Positions 26,776-35,062 of a DNA stretch of 64,000 nucleotides are shown one piece after another. Position 1 is the stretch's first letter, and each line of letters begins with the position of its first letter. The DNA is from Sulfurivirga sp964427185. GTDB taxonomy: Bacteria; Pseudomonadota; Gammaproteobacteria; Thiomicrospirales; Thiomicrospiraceae. The stretch lies in the NCBI GenBank assembly GCA_964427185.1, contig CAYRSN010000003.1:12546-76545 (forward strand), given 5' to 3'. A model generated the notes under the pieces. It was not told the origin of the DNA and made no database searches. It saw only the letters and a list, made by a program, of their open reading frames with translations. The translations under genes and the position numbers were made by a program.

Positions 26776-26860
26776 TGGTGGAGGGTGGTGGATTCGAACC
26801 ACCGAAGGCTGAGCCAGCAGATTTACAGTCTGCCCCCTTTGACCGCTCGGGAAACCCTCC
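26776..26860 (-). tRNA. tRNA-Tyr (anticodon GTA)
   Basis: 85 bases with a long variable arm (class II), acceptor GGAGGGT / ACCCTCC, anticodon loop CTGTAAA, and CCA encoded. First gene of the tRNA-tufB transcript. Confidence 0.97.
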
Positions 26861-26874
26861 GAAATTTCGAGCGT

Positions 26875-26902
26875 ATTTTAGAGGTTATCGAGCACATGTC
26901 AA
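26875..26902 (-). promoter_or_regulatory. Strong promoter of the tRNA-tufB operon
   Basis: Minus strand consensus TTGACA (26897-26902), 16 bp spacer, TAAAAT (26875-26880). A GC-rich discriminator (ACGCTCG) follows, as in stringently controlled stable-RNA promoters. An A/T-rich block just upstream (26915-26937) could be an UP element. Confidence 0.85.
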
Positions 26903-26939
26903 GTCATTTCAGCTTAAAATTTATTTTTTATTACATAGT

Positions 26940-28238
26940 ATGGCCACAACCATGATCAATATCACCTACGACCAACAACATATCTGGCACCCCTATAGCT
27001 GCATCCCCCCCTCCCATCCACCACTTCCCGTTGCTGCAACTGAAGGTTGTGAAATCATCCTTGAAGACGGACGAAGGCTTATAGACGGCATGAGCTCCTG
27101 GTGGGCGGCTATCCATGGCTACAACCACCCCAAGTTACTTGCTGCAGCAGCAAGACAACTGAAGACCATGCCGCATATTATGTTTGGCGGCCTGACTCAT
27201 GAGCCTGCCATTGACCTTGCCGAGCACCTGGTCACACTCTCCCCTGCCCCCCTAAAAAAGGTCTTTTTTGCAGACAGTGGCTCAGTGGCGGTAGAGGTAG
27301 CACTTAAAATCGCTTTGCAATACTGGATAGCGCGGCGAAAACCTGAGAAAAATCGTTTTCTAACTGTACATGCAGGCTATCATGGTGACACCTTTGGCGC
27401 CATGAGCGTCACCGACCCAATCGGCGGCATGCACAGCCTGTTTGCCGGTATTCTGCCAAAACACTTTTTTGCCCCCTCACCCACAATGGGGTTTACACAC
27501 CACCCTACAGAGCCCGCAGAAGACATTCAGGCCTTGGCAAGCATTCTGCAGACACATCACCATAAAATTGCCGCCATTATTATCGAGCCTATTGTGCAAG
27601 GTGCTGGTGGTATGCGCTTCTACCGCCCTGCCTATCTGCGTCAATTACGTGCCCTTGCGGATGACCATGATGTATTACTGATTTTTGATGAAATAGCCAC
27701 CGGGTTCGGACGTACCGGTAAACTGTTTGCCAGCGAATGGAGCGGTATCAGCCCGGATATTATGACACTGGGCAAAGCGCTGACGGGAGGCATGATGACG
27801 CTGGCTGCCACATTAACAACAGAAAACATCGCTTTTACACTCTGCAGCAATCCACCTCACGCGCTCATGCATGGGCCAACCTTTATGGCCAACCCTACTG
27901 CATGCGCTGTCGCCAACGCCAGCATAAAACTTTTATTGGAAACACCCTGGAAAACCTACGTCCACCATATTGAACAAACGCTTCAACACGGCTTTAGCCC
28001 ATTGAACCATCACCCCGGCGTAAAAGATGTGCGCACACTTGGTGCAATCGGCGTTATTGAACTTATTCGAGATGATTTAGCGCAACCCATCCAAGACGCT
28101 TGTGTACGACACGGCATCTGGCTACGTCCTTTTGGGCGTTTAGTCTATACCATGCCGCCTTTTATTATTTCAGATACACAATTATCCCAGCTGATCGATG
28201 GCATGGTTAACGCTGTTCAAGAAGTCGTTCCAGCTTAG
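26940..28238 (+). CDS. bioA: Adenosylmethionine-8-amino-7-oxononanoate aminotransferase
   Basis: 432 residues from the ATG at 26940 (MATTMINITYDQQHIWHPYS). The open frame runs back through the tRNA genes, but those 69 codons cannot be real protein. BioA is a PLP-dependent class III aminotransferase that makes 7,8-diaminopelargonate for biotin. Key features are the DGMSSWWAAIHGYNHP N-terminal motif, FDEIATGFGRTG, the PLP lysine in MTLGKALTGG, and HGPTFMANP. The other bio genes are not next to it. No clear ribosome-binding site is seen, and a second ATG at 26952 is possible. Confidence 0.93.
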   Translation: MATTMINITYDQQHIWHPYSCIPPSHPPLPVAATEGCEIILEDGRRLIDGMSSWWAAIHGYNHPKLLAAAARQLKTMPHIMFGGLTHEPAIDLAEHLVTLSPAPLKKVFFADSGSVAVEVALKIALQYWIARRKPEKNRFLTVHAGYHGDTFGAMSVTDPIGGMHSLFAGILPKHFFAPSPTMGFTHHPTEPAEDIQALASILQTHHHKIAAIIIEPIVQGAGGMRFYRPAYLRQLRALADDHDVLLIFDEIATGFGRTGKLFASEWSGISPDIMTLGKALTGGMMTLAATLTTENIAFTLCSNPPHALMHGPTFMANPTACAVANASIKLLLETPWKTYVHHIEQTLQHGFSPLNHHPGVKDVRTLGAIGVIELIRDDLAQPIQDACVRHGIWLRPFGRLVYTMPPFIISDTQLSQLIDGMVNAVQEVVPA

Positions 28239-28271
28239 GGCTTTGCTTTAATGCCCCTTTATGTTTACCCG

Positions 28272-29363
28272 CTACACGTTAAAGCGAAAGTGCATGATAT
28301 CTCCATCCTGCACGATATATTCCTTGCCTTCCAGGCGCATCTTCCCTGCCTCTTTTGCCCCCTGCTCTCCACCACAACGGATAAAGTCCTCGTAAGCAAT
28401 GACCTCTGCACGAATAAAGCCTTTTTGGAAGTCCGTATGAATAACACCGGCCGCTTCAGGTGCTGTTGCACCTTGCTTAACCGTCCAAGCACGCACCTCT
28501 TTTTCGCCTGCAGTAAAGTAAGTCTGCAACCCCAACAACTCATAACCTGCACGAATAACTCGATTAAGACCCGGCTCATCCAGCCCCATTTCCTGAAGAA
28601 AATCTGCCTTTTCCTCCTCTTCCAGCTCAGCAATTTCTGCTTCAATCGCAGCACACACCGGCACAACCGGTGCACCTTCTGCTTCTGCATAGGCACACAG
28701 CGCTTCTAAATGCGGATTTCCCTCAAAACCGTCTTCATTTACGTTGGCGATATACATCATGGGCTTGATTGTCAGCAAGTGCAGATCATATAAAGCTGCA
28801 TACTCTTCTTCCGACAACCCCAAAGAGCGAATCAGCTTACCCTGCTCCAGACCTGCCAGCACTTTTTCAAACAGCTCAAGCTGCGCTTTAGCCTCCTTAT
28901 CACCGGATTTTGCTTTACGCTGCACTTTGGCAATTGCCTTTTCCAAAGACTCCATATCCGCCAACATGAGCTCAGTGTTAATTACCTCAATATCCGAACG
29001 CGGATCCACCTTGCCAGCCACATGCACGATATCATCATTCTCGAAGCAGCGTACAACTTGGGCAATCGCATCGGTCTCTCGAATATTAGCCAGAAACTTA
29101 TTACCCAACCCTTCGCCTTTGGAAGCACCTTCCACCAATCCCGCAATATCCACAAACTCCATGGTGGTATATAGCGTTCGCTGCGGCTTCACAATCTCTG
29201 CAATCTTATCGGCACGAGGATCCGGTACCGGCACCACCCCCACATTTGGCTCAATGGTACAAAACGGGTAGTTCGCCGATTCAATACCTGCATTTGTCAA
29301 AGCATTAAACAGCGTGGACTTCCCAACATTCGGCAAACCAACAATACCGCACTTAAACCCCAT
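28272..29363 (-). CDS. ychF: Ribosome-binding ATPase YchF
   Basis: 363 residues. The Obg-family G domain has P-loop GLPNVGKST (about residues 8-16) and switch NYPFCTIEPNVGVV. A coiled-coil insertion follows (about 130-160), and a C-terminal TGS domain contains IHTDFQKGFIRAEVIAYEDF. YchF hydrolyses ATP, binds the 50S subunit and affects stress responses. It follows pth with a 9-base gap, the usual pairing. Confidence 0.97.
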   Translation of the reverse strand: MGFKCGIVGLPNVGKSTLFNALTNAGIESANYPFCTIEPNVGVVPVPDPRADKIAEIVKPQRTLYTTMEFVDIAGLVEGASKGEGLGNKFLANIRETDAIAQVVRCFENDDIVHVAGKVDPRSDIEVINTELMLADMESLEKAIAKVQRKAKSGDKEAKAQLELFEKVLAGLEQGKLIRSLGLSEEEYAALYDLHLLTIKPMMYIANVNEDGFEGNPHLEALCAYAEAEGAPVVPVCAAIEAEIAELEEEEKADFLQEMGLDEPGLNRVIRAGYELLGLQTYFTAGEKEVRAWTVKQGATAPEAAGVIHTDFQKGFIRAEVIAYEDFIRCGGEQGAKEAGKMRLEGKEYIVQDGDIMHFRFNV

Positions 29364-29372
29364 ACTTCACCT

Positions 29373-29951
29373 TTAAGTTTTACTGTGTAAATGATTCATT
29401 ACCACGGCCCAATCGCCCCGTACGATTTCCGGCAGATAACGGATGGCCTCATCCATCGCACTTTCAATTGACACACGCTCTGCCTTAGCCGGTGCTTTCA
29501 ATACATAATCCACTACCTGATTGCGATCTCCCGGGTGGTCGATACCAATCCGCAGACGCGCAAAGTCACGACTTCCCAAGGCCTTTATAATATCTTTCAG
29601 GCCATTATGCCCTCCATGCCCCCCTCCTCTTTTCAAACGCGCTACACCCGCAGGCAAATCCAGCTCATCATGTACAACCAGAATGGATTCAGGTGGCAAC
29701 TTATAAAACCTCGCTAACGCAGAAACACTCTGACCGCTGCGGTTCATAAAAGTACCAGGCTTCAACAGCCATACATCCTGACCTGCTACCTGTATACGCA
29801 CCGTCTCTCCCAAGAATTTAGCCTCTGGACGCAGTACGCTACCATATTGACGCGCTACTTCGTCCACAAACCAAAAACCGGCGTTGTGCCGGGTTTGCGA
29901 ATATTTGGCACCGGGATTTCCCAGTCCAACAATCAGCTTCACCTTGCACAT
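29373..29951 (-). CDS. pth: Peptidyl-tRNA hydrolase
   Basis: 192 residues with LIVGLGNPGAKYSQTRHNAG (catalytic histidine in TRHN), KPGTFMNRSGQSV and VHDELDLPAG, the signature blocks. It frees tRNA from prematurely released peptides. The ribosome-binding site for the ATG at 29951 is weak. A GTG at 29942 is an alternative. Sits between rplY and ychF. Confidence 0.96.
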   Translation of the reverse strand: MCKVKLIVGLGNPGAKYSQTRHNAGFWFVDEVARQYGSVLRPEAKFLGETVRIQVAGQDVWLLKPGTFMNRSGQSVSALARFYKLPPESILVVHDELDLPAGVARLKRGGGHGGHNGLKDIIKALGSRDFARLRIGIDHPGDRNQVVDYVLKAPAKAERVSIESAMDEAIRYLPEIVRGDWAVVMNHLHSKT

Positions 29952-29985
29952 ACGCCGGTCTCGATCGTATCGCGCTTAAAAACGC

Positions 29986-30582
29986 TTATTTTTTAATTTT
30001 TGGCTTCGATACAGCTACAACGGCCTGATCATACTCTGGCTTACCATGTAGTAGCGCTGTCAACTCCACGCCTTCTGGCAAAACCAGGTCTGACAGACGT
30101 TTGGTTGTACCCGGACCCATATCTGCCACATCCACAACAATTTCAGTAGGCAGATCTTTCGGATAACAACGAATTTCTACAGAAGACAGGAAGAAAGTCA
30201 TAAAGCCACCCATTTTTACGCCAGGCGCTTTATCCTGTCCTTCAAAACGAAGGGGCACACGTTTTTTAATTTTGCGGCTCTCATCAATTCGCTGAAAATC
30301 CACATGGGTAACACGACCATTTACCTGATGACGCTGAACCTCTTTCAGCACAGCCGTCTCTTTTTCTCCACCTTCCACTTCGATCTCAATAATCGTGTTG
30401 TACACTCGTGGATCTTCAATGGTATGCTCGATAAAGTTACTTTCGATGGTAATCAGCACCGGAGCTTTATCCGCACCATAAATGACACCCGGCACCTTAC
30501 CCTGATGACGAAGGCGGCGGCTCGCACCTTTCCCTTCATCTGTGCGCTTTTGCACTTTCCAAACCGTGTTATATCCAGACAT
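29986..30582 (-). CDS. rplY: 50S ribosomal protein L25, CTC/TL5 form
   Basis: 198 residues: an N-terminal L25 domain (about 1-90) that binds 5S rRNA, plus a C-terminal CTC-type beta domain, longer than the 94-residue E. coli L25. It contains RLRHQGKVPGVIYG and HVDFQRI. Preceded by AGGAGA. The leader holds a 8-bp hairpin at 30646-30667 and a TATAAT box at 30672-30677. Confidence 0.95.
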   Translation of the reverse strand: MSGYNTVWKVQKRTDEGKGASRRLRHQGKVPGVIYGADKAPVLITIESNFIEHTIEDPRVYNTIIEIEVEGGEKETAVLKEVQRHQVNGRVTHVDFQRIDESRKIKKRVPLRFEGQDKAPGVKMGGFMTFFLSSVEIRCYPKDLPTEIVVDVADMGPGTTKRLSDLVLPEGVELTALLHGKPEYDQAVVAVSKPKIKK

Positions 30583-30645
30583 AAGTCTTCTCCTAATTCA
30601 GTTCAAATAGTACCGACTTGACACGCGACCATGCCCGACGGCACC

Positions 30646-30677
30646 CTCTCCTTATCACAAAGGAGAGCGGCATTATA
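30646..30677 (-). promoter_or_regulatory. rplY leader hairpin and likely -10 box
   Basis: A perfect TATAAT lies at 30672-30677 on the minus strand. No good -35 is visible upstream, where the prs terminator sits. Just downstream CTCTCCTT / AAGGAGAG forms an 8-bp stem with a 6-base loop in the leader, without a T run. Confidence 0.4.
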
Positions 30678-30700
30678 CTGATTTCAAAAGAAAACGCCAC

Positions 30701-30726
30701 AAAAACGCCCGCATAAGCGGGCGTTT
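30701..30726 (-). terminator. prs terminator
   Basis: A perfect 10-bp stem AAACGCCCGC / GCGGGCGTTT with a 4-base loop, followed on the minus strand by TT and then GTGG. It lies 27 bases past the prs stop. Confidence 0.75.
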
Positions 30727-30753
30727 AAATGAGAGCACATCCAGCCAAGAAGC

Positions 30754-31719
30754 TTATCCACGCCATCCCATCAAGGCAGTCACAGACTCTTCTTGATTCA
30801 CACGACGAATTGCCTCGCCCAAAATCTGGGAAATGCTAATCTGACGAATTTTCTCACAGTTTTTAGCCGTTACATCCAGCAGAATCGTATCGGTTACCAC
30901 CAGCTCTGTCAGCACAGAGTTTTTAATATTCTCAACCGCAGGCCCGGAAAGCACAGGATGCGTCACATAGGCTGAGACAGTTTTAGCGCCATGCTCCATC
31001 AAAGCGGCTGCTCCTTTACACAAGGTGCCAGCCGTATCAACCATATCATCAATAATAATACAGTCACGCCCTTCAATATCACCAATGATATTCATCACCT
31101 CAGACACATTTGCTTTGGGGCGACGTTTATCAATAATTGCCAAATCCACATTAACTGCCTTGGCAACTGCACGGGCACGCACAACCCCACCTACATCAGG
31201 GGAAACGATGACCACATTGTCCAACGCCTTGGTTTCATACATATCCTGAACCAAGCGGGTTGAGCCATAAATGTTATCCACCGGAATATCAAAAAACCCC
31301 TGGATCTGATCGGCGTGCAAATCAACCGTAATCACACGGTCAGCACCCGCCACTGTAATAAAGTCAGCCGCCAAACGTGCGGTAATCGGCACACGGGAAG
31401 AGTGTGGCCGCCGATCCTGACGCGCAAAACCATAATAAGGTATTACAGCTGTAATGCGTTTAGCTGAGGCGCGGCGTAGCGCATCCATCATGCAACACAG
31501 CTCCATCAGGTTTGCCGCCGGCTGAGGGGAGCAGGTGGGCTGAAGTACGTACACGTCACGACCGCGCACGGATTCCTCAATTTCCACCATGACCTCACCA
31601 TCACTGAAACGACCAACTTTAGCCTTCCCAAGAGGTAGATCAAGATAAGAGGCAATATGTTCGGCAAGCGGAATATTCGCATTGCCAGCAAAAAGCGTAA
31701 CGGAAGAATTCTGTGCCAT
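30754..31719 (-). CDS. prs: Ribose-phosphate pyrophosphokinase
   Basis: 321 residues, class I PRPP synthetase. It has the N-terminal FAGNANIPLAEHIASYL, the metal-binding VDLHADQIQGFF, and the PRPP loop CIIIDDMVDTAGT. It makes PRPP from ribose-5-phosphate and ATP for nucleotide, histidine, tryptophan and NAD synthesis. Located right after tRNA-Gln, as in many gammaproteobacteria. Confidence 0.98.
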   Translation of the reverse strand: MAQNSSVTLFAGNANIPLAEHIASYLDLPLGKAKVGRFSDGEVMVEIEESVRGRDVYVLQPTCSPQPAANLMELCCMMDALRRASAKRITAVIPYYGFARQDRRPHSSRVPITARLAADFITVAGADRVITVDLHADQIQGFFDIPVDNIYGSTRLVQDMYETKALDNVVIVSPDVGGVVRARAVAKAVNVDLAIIDKRRPKANVSEVMNIIGDIEGRDCIIIDDMVDTAGTLCKGAAALMEHGAKTVSAYVTHPVLSGPAVENIKNSVLTELVVTDTILLDVTAKNCEKIRQISISQILGEAIRRVNQEESVTALMGWRG

Positions 31720-31758
31720 TAAAGGCTGTCTCCTAAGGCAAGGATGCTTTAAGGAAGA

Positions 31759-31833
31759 TGGCTGGGCCGGGAGGATTCGAACCTCCGCATGGCAGGATCA
31801 AAACCTGCTGCCTTACCGCTTGGCGACGGCCCA
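31759..31833 (-). tRNA. tRNA-Gln (anticodon TTG)
   Basis: The acceptor TGGGCCG pairs with CGGCCCA, the anticodon loop TTTTGAT sits within GCAGGTTTTGATCCTGC, the T-arm is GGAGGTTCGAATCCTCC, and CCA is encoded. Located 39 bases upstream of prs. Confidence 0.97.
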
Positions 31834-31856
31834 GCAGAGCAACGAGACAGGTGCGT

Positions 31857-31884
31857 ATTATGCCAATCAGAAAACAAAAATCAA
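31857..31884 (-). promoter_or_regulatory. Probable tRNA-Gln/prs promoter
   Basis: Minus strand TTGATT (31879-31884), 16 bp spacer, CATAAT (31857-31862), ending 23 bases before the tRNA 5' end. It lies between the TPR gene and tRNA-Gln. Confidence 0.6.
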
Positions 31885-31897
31885 GTCTCATTTTCAC

Positions 31898-33655
31898 TTA
31901 ATTTTTACTTTTTTCGCCATGGCCACGCCACTGACTCATTTCACGTACTATTTTACGCCACAACACGCGTAATGTCTCTGATGTGCTCAGCAAATCTGCA
32001 TATTTTTTTTCCAGTGCATACAGCCCCGCCTGATCTTTCTTAGCGGCCAGCACCTGCATCAGGTGCGCCAACACCTCTTCATCTTTCCGCTGTGCCAGCG
32101 CTTTGCGCAACCAGGCTTCCGCCTCATTCAGCTTACCTAAACGAAAATAAAGCCACCCAATCGAGTCCTGAATATAAAACGCATCCGGTTTGAGCTGAAT
32201 AGCCTTTTCTAACAAACGCTTCGCCTCATCCAGATCACGCTGTTGCTCCACCAGAAAATATCCCAATGCATTGAGCGCATCTGGATTTTCCGGACTCAGG
32301 CTCAATACCTGACGCATAACGCGCTCATAAGCGGATGCGTCTCCCAAGGCATAGTACACACCCGCCAGCTGCATTAGGCCATCCGGATCCGTTTGCAAAC
32401 GCTGCTCCAGCTGCTGCGCAACCTGTTTGGCTTCAACCCGCTTACCAGCCTGCTGATAAAGACTGGCGCGCAACAGCATCAGCCTTACCTGCGCCGATGC
32501 ATGGTCCACTTTAAGCGCATCCAGAATCTTCAGTGCCTCATCCAATCCACGCTGGTGATAAACAATCTGCACCAGTCGCATCAGAGCATCCAGCTGATAC
32601 TTTGAGTGTCTCACCTGCAGATAGTGCACCATCGCCGTTTCCCAGTCACCACGCTGCTCTGCCATGCGCCCCAAGTAATAATGCGCTACCGGTGCTGTCA
32701 CTGGGTTATCCAGCAGCTGCTCAAAGTGCTGTTTAGCCACCTCCTGCTTACCCTGTTCAAACAACAACAGACTCAGCGCCAAACGCACCACATCTGCATC
32801 CGGCGCAATTTCCAACACATCCTTAAAGCGTTGCGCCGCACCCGACAAATCACCTGCCTCAATCTGCAGACGTCCATACTCTGCCTGAAGACGCCAGTTT
32901 TCCGGGTGGGTGTCCACATAAGATGCCAAACGCGCCATCCCTGCCTTCACCTGCTTGGCCTGCAAATAGGCGCGCGCCAAATAAGGATAGATCAGAGCCT
33001 TTTCTCCCTGAGCGGCAAGCGCCCGGTCAAAAGCTCCAATAGCTTTTAACGGTTGTTGCTTTTCCAACCAAAATATCCCCAGACCAAAATCCGCTTCCCA
33101 GCACTGTTGACATGCTTGACGCAGTTGCTGGAAAAAAGCCAGCGCTTTCTGCTGCGTGACTGCATCCACCATCCGCTCAGCCGCCTGACGCACATCTTCT
33201 GCCAAAGCCACCGGCGTGACTCGCTGATACTGCTCAAAATATTGCACCGCCTGTGGCACTGTTTCCTGACGCAATGCAACCAGCCACAGTGCATTCAACG
33301 GCTCTGGACGTTCAGGCGCTAACGTGTGCCACAGCTGTGCTGCCTGATGAATATTTCCCACATCATATGTGCGCATGGCAAGCGCAAAGAGTCTTTCAGC
33401 CAGCGCCACATCACGCACCTGCTCAGCCAGAGGCAGTAACAGCTTATAAGCCCCTTCATAGGTGCCTCGCGCAGCCATCATTTCCGCAAGCATATATTGA
33501 TACATTTGCTCTGGCGTTAATTGAGGTGTCTCAGCCTGCTGCCTGGTATGCGCTTCAAGCTGTAACCGTTGTTCCAATTGCGCACACCCACTCAACCCGC
33601 TGACCAAGATCAGTGCCAGCAGCACAACCTGCAGTTTCATTATTTGTATATCCAT
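31898..33655 (-). CDS. TPR-repeat outer-membrane lipoprotein
   Basis: 585 residues from the ATG at 33655. Further ATGs at 33640 and 33679 are possible, but 33655 has a GAAGTGAG site and gives a clean signal peptide ending in the lipobox LSGC (cysteine 24). The mature part is a long solenoid of tetratricopeptide repeats, clearest at about 415-560 (DALNALGYFLVEQQ, DSIGWLYFRLGKLNEAEAWL). A similar TPR lipoprotein stands divergent to hemA in Pseudomonas-type genomes. Its precise role is unknown, and envelope assembly or protein interaction is the usual inference. The next genes expected, lolB and ispE, are absent. Confidence 0.88.
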   Translation of the reverse strand: MDIQIMKLQVVLLALILVSGLSGCAQLEQRLQLEAHTRQQAETPQLTPEQMYQYMLAEMMAARGTYEGAYKLLLPLAEQVRDVALAERLFALAMRTYDVGNIHQAAQLWHTLAPERPEPLNALWLVALRQETVPQAVQYFEQYQRVTPVALAEDVRQAAERMVDAVTQQKALAFFQQLRQACQQCWEADFGLGIFWLEKQQPLKAIGAFDRALAAQGEKALIYPYLARAYLQAKQVKAGMARLASYVDTHPENWRLQAEYGRLQIEAGDLSGAAQRFKDVLEIAPDADVVRLALSLLLFEQGKQEVAKQHFEQLLDNPVTAPVAHYYLGRMAEQRGDWETAMVHYLQVRHSKYQLDALMRLVQIVYHQRGLDEALKILDALKVDHASAQVRLMLLRASLYQQAGKRVEAKQVAQQLEQRLQTDPDGLMQLAGVYYALGDASAYERVMRQVLSLSPENPDALNALGYFLVEQQRDLDEAKRLLEKAIQLKPDAFYIQDSIGWLYFRLGKLNEAEAWLRKALAQRKDEEVLAHLMQVLAAKKDQAGLYALEKKYADLLSTSETLRVLWRKIVREMSQWRGHGEKSKN

Positions 33656-33697
33656 ACTCACTTCAAATTCTGTCCGCATAATACCTGCTTTTGCTAT

Positions 33698-33752
33698 TTG
33701 ACGCACCCTTGCACGATCGTATCTCAAGCCTTTCAGACGAGGGTGTTATAAT
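33698..33752 (+). promoter_or_regulatory. Possible hemA promoter region
   Basis: A perfect TATAAT at 33747-33752 lies 36 bases before the hemA ATG, without a good -35 at 16-18 bp. TTGACG (33698-33703) with 16 bp to TATCTC (33720-33725) is a second weak option. Confidence 0.35.
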
Positions 33753-33787
33753 TCCCTCTTTTCTCACCAGGGTAAAGCGTTCACACA

Positions 33788-35062
33788 ATGAATCTACTGG
33801 TCACCGGGCTCAATCATACTTCCGCCCCCGTAGAAATCCGGGAAAAGGTGGCCTTTTCCGACACTCAACTGCCAGATGCCCTGCAGGATTTACACCGCTT
33901 ACCCAATGTGCGGGCTTGCATGATTCTCTCCACCTGCAACCGCACGGAGCTCTACAGCATACTGGAAACACCCAATCCACATCAGATCACCGATTGGCTG
34001 CATCACTACTTTGCACTCCCGGAAAATACCCTGGATACACATCTGTATCATCACCAAGGGCAACAAGCCATTGAACACATCATGCAAGTTGCCGCAGGGC
34101 TGAACTCTCTGGTATTGGGGGAGCCCCAAATTCTCGGGCAGTTAAAAACAGCCTATCAACAGGCGCGCAAACATGGCACCTTATCTCAGACTTTAGATCT
34201 GCTCATGCAACAGGTGTTTGCTACAGCCAAAAGAGTCCGTTCCGAAACGGCTATCGGTCAAAATCCCGTTTCCGTAGCATTTGCAGCCGTCAGCCTGGCT
34301 AAACAGTTTTATGGTGCCCTGCATGATTACACCGCCGTGCTGCTCGGTGCTGGAGAAACCATCGAGCTGGTTGCTCACCACCTCAAAGAAGCAGATATCG
34401 GGCACCTGATTATTGCCAACCGCACCTATGAAAAAGCGCATCAGTTGGCGCAACACTTTGGCGGCTATGCCATTGGGCTGGATGAACTTGAAACGCACTT
34501 GATCGATGCGGATCTATTGATCACCTCAACTGCCGCCCCCACCTTGCTCATTGACAAACCCATGCTGAAAACCGCCCTGAAACAGCGCCGTTACCGTCCT
34601 ATTTTTGCCGTAGATATCGCCGTACCCCGAGATATCGCACCCGAAGCGGGTACACTGGACGGCGTTTACCTTTACAGTGTCGACGACTTAAAAACCCTCA
34701 TTGACAACAATAAAGAAAAACGGGGAGCTGCTGCACAACAGGCACGAGAGCTGATTGCGCTCCAAGCAGAAAAAGTCATGGCACGTTTTCGCACCATGGC
34801 ACAGGCCGCTCCTTTAATCACTGCATTTCGTCAACGCGCAGAAACCTTGAAAGAACAAGTGCTCGCCCAAGCCTTGCATAAACTGGAAGCAGGCCAAGAC
34901 CCTCAGGCAGTGCTGACTCAGCTGGCCAATCAACTGACACATAAACTTATTCACGCCCCCACCGTCTATCTGCGCAAAGTAGGCGAGACGGGAGATGAAC
35001 ACCGCCTACAGGTTTCTGCGGAGCTGCTGGGTCTCAACCAAGCGGAGGACAAACGACCATGA
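33788..35062 (+). CDS. hemA: Glutamyl-tRNA reductase
   Basis: 424 residues. The catalytic cysteine 50 lies in ILSTCNRTELY, followed by GLNSLVLGEPQILGQLK, the NADPH-binding domain with GAGETIELVAHHL, and the C-terminal dimerisation helices. It reduces Glu-tRNA to glutamate-1-semialdehyde, the first step of tetrapyrrole synthesis. First gene of hemA-prfA-prmC-moeB. It overlaps prfA by 4 bases (ATGA). Confidence 0.97.
   Translation: MNLLVTGLNHTSAPVEIREKVAFSDTQLPDALQDLHRLPNVRACMILSTCNRTELYSILETPNPHQITDWLHHYFALPENTLDTHLYHHQGQQAIEHIMQVAAGLNSLVLGEPQILGQLKTAYQQARKHGTLSQTLDLLMQQVFATAKRVRSETAIGQNPVSVAFAAVSLAKQFYGALHDYTAVLLGAGETIELVAHHLKEADIGHLIIANRTYEKAHQLAQHFGGYAIGLDELETHLIDADLLITSTAAPTLLIDKPMLKTALKQRRYRPIFAVDIAVPRDIAPEAGTLDGVYLYSVDDLKTLIDNNKEKRGAAAQQARELIALQAEKVMARFRTMAQAAPLITAFRQRAETLKEQVLAQALHKLEAGQDPQAVLTQLANQLTHKLIHAPTVYLRKVGETGDEHRLQVSAELLGLNQAEDKRP

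Noticed and set aside
26733..26939. 69-codon N-terminal extension of bioA
   Set aside because: It runs through tRNA-Gly, tRNA-Tyr and their promoter on the opposite strand, and BioA homologues start near MATTMINI, giving the expected ~430 residues.
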